Translations under genes and position numbers: made by a program | From: Fasciolopsis buskii | Lineage: Eukaryota; Platyhelminthes; Trematoda; Plagiorchiida; Fasciolidae | Assembly (NCBI GenBank): GCA_008360955.1 | Contig: LUCM01004992.1 | Coordinates: 57,912 to 121,911, forward strand | DNA: 64,000 nucleotides | Direction: 5' to 3' | The notes under the pieces: generated by a model | The model's input: the letters and a program-made list of their open reading frames with translations, nothing else | What the model was told of the DNA's origin: nothing | Database searches by the model: none | In this document: in pieces, positions 62,601 to 64,000 of the stretch | How the letters are laid out: each line of letters begins with the position of its first letter | Position numbering within the stretch: the first letter of the stretch is position 1

Positions 62601-64000
62601 GGTCGTGGTTCCTCCATCTTACGTAAATTTTCCAGCATTCTGGATGGAAAAGAATTTGCCTGATTTATTGACACTCAAGAAGACGCCGAGGAAAACGGTG
62701 GTTACCACATTTTACACAGGACCCAGTGCCGTTTCCCATATTGTAATCAGTACTACTGAAACCTTTTCCATTCGACAAAACCTGGTTCATCACCAGATCA
62801 AAGCACCCATTTTTATCTATTGATTTATTCATGCCGTTAATGCTTAAGTCTAGTTTTGATGCCAATAACCGGTCTTATTAGATTACTCCCTTATGTTAGT
62901 TGATCGTCATGTGATTGCACCGGTTGCTGGATCCACCCTTCCAGTGACATGGTTTTACTCCTGACAATTTGGTGCTGTTAAGTTGAAGCACATCACGGGC
63001 CACACTGGCTGGTAGCCTAGTATTTATAGTTTACGAGGATTTTTGTAAGTTACTCTTATCTTTCGGTGTCAGTCAGTGGACATTCTTAAAGTTCGGCGAT
63101 GCAAATGACAAGACGCCTTACTAAGTCTAGTAAAATGCCCGGAAATTTATTCAGTGAGCTGCTAGATCATATACAAAACCAGCAGTTTTCGATTTTTTGT
63201 CAAAATTGCTTCTATTTATAGACAAAAGCAAAACCCATCAGAACTGAATAAAATGCATTAAACCACCGTCCCATGACAACTCATGCAGAATGGTTGAATG
63301 TTAGCATCAGCTAGACTCTGCTAAATTCCGTGAGAAAACACTACTGAGAAGAAAACGATTCGTTTTTTCTTTCTAAAAATCGTGGATGCCCACAAGTATT
63401 TTCGAGGCCAAGAAATGATGGATAGAGAATGCCGCCCATTATTGCATGCTTTCACTGTCAAAAAATAAAAACAAAACGTTGGTAAATCAGCTCGACTAAT
63501 CGGAAAACAAGAGCGGGCTTCATTGAAACTTCGCGACCTACCGTTAAATGTGGCTTTTCTCGTCTTGTGAATAATCTTGCTAGACAATGGGACTTAAGCT
63601 GTCATATCCGGATTGAGTGTACCCAAAAACCACTTACACAGATCACAGTCAACAAACAACGCCACTAAATATAAAATTTTTACAATGAATCCATATTTCC
63701 CATTTACTACTGCTCATGACAATCACACAGAGATAGCTAAGACAAAGATGTATTAAATAATAGATAGAAGTTAACTTTCCTTTGATTTTTGTTTGGTCAA
63801 TAAATTTTTATTTCTTTTAGACATCTAAGAAGAACTTGTACTTATTTGGGCACTTACCCCCTAGTATGAAGGCCAAAACGGTAGTACCGTGAAAACGAAA
63901 TCGGCTTCGGCTGTTCGCACACAGACATTCGATAAGTTGAATGAATTTCTCTGGCATACCTCTCGATGAGTGGCAGCGCCAAAGAACTACACGTTCGAGC
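59624..64000. other. No recognised gene; right edge
   Basis: After the ATTAAA signal at 59618 only short ORFs occur (61103-61306 plus, 62557-62823 plus, 63321-63587 minus). None shows a known domain, and no RNA gene or large repeat was found. Confidence 0.5.
61279..61557 (-). CDS. Minus-strand hypothetical ORF, 92 codons
   Basis: TTG-started frame on the minus strand. An acceptor-like gttactccttgatag would begin an exon at about 61536. The C-terminal half is polar and proline/serine-rich (SDTRPPKEEGRSQDSQLKH). A plus-strand ORF (61103-61306, containing GPYLERRRKFGPAVLG) overlaps its end. Neither is recognisable, and at most one is likely real. Confidence 0.13.
   Translation of the reverse strand: MESYSLIGIAHEHRVQFLSSNGPLCPVLVLRSLVNIVPPVINHSQFSILSDTRPPKEEGRSQDSQLKHVPSTEPKMDLQSSSTPHRELCLIL

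Overview
This window looks like gene-poor animal nuclear DNA, most likely from a flatworm (trematode or cestode). The evidence is AT-rich composition, short stop-riddled reading frames on both strands, many microsatellites, and two decayed reverse transcriptases. Both relics carry the C-terminal block I associate with flatworm RTE-like non-LTR retrotransposons (LLYGSETW..LRVED, RWLGHVLR.P, GWGPRDP). The taxon call is inference. There is no bacterial-style gene packing, no operon, and no rRNA, CRISPR or convincing tRNA gene.

Layout. 1-1.7 kb: a plus-strand RTE-like pol relic (about 436-1687) whose reading frame can be followed for about 1 kb through roughly a dozen stops, down to the natural pol stop. 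4.65-4.88 kb: a 149-bp near-perfect palindrome centred at 4738, bracketed by 12-bp direct repeats. 11.0-11.65 kb: a rearranged cluster of two unnamed repeat modules (A and B), each present in both orientations, with (TA)n tracts. 12-36 kb: mostly featureless DNA with simple repeats, the largest being (CTAT)17 at 19.04 kb, and a few weak ORFs. 36.6-37.1 kb: a second, minus-strand RTE-like pol relic. 49.85 kb: a short tRNA-like stretch that may be the head of a SINE. 57-60 kb: the best coding candidate, a 199-codon plus-strand ORF (58991-59590) followed by an ATTAAA signal. It is longer than I would expect by chance and fits a terminal exon, but I cannot name its product.

No complete gene could be recognised. 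The weak ORFs listed are mostly within the length range expected by chance in 64 kb of about 40% GC DNA and carry low confidence. The window is best read as intergenic or intronic DNA shaped by old retrotransposition and foldback or repeat insertion, perhaps with one or a few exons near the right end and a possible first exon at 43.9 kb. No pathway or joint gene function can be inferred.
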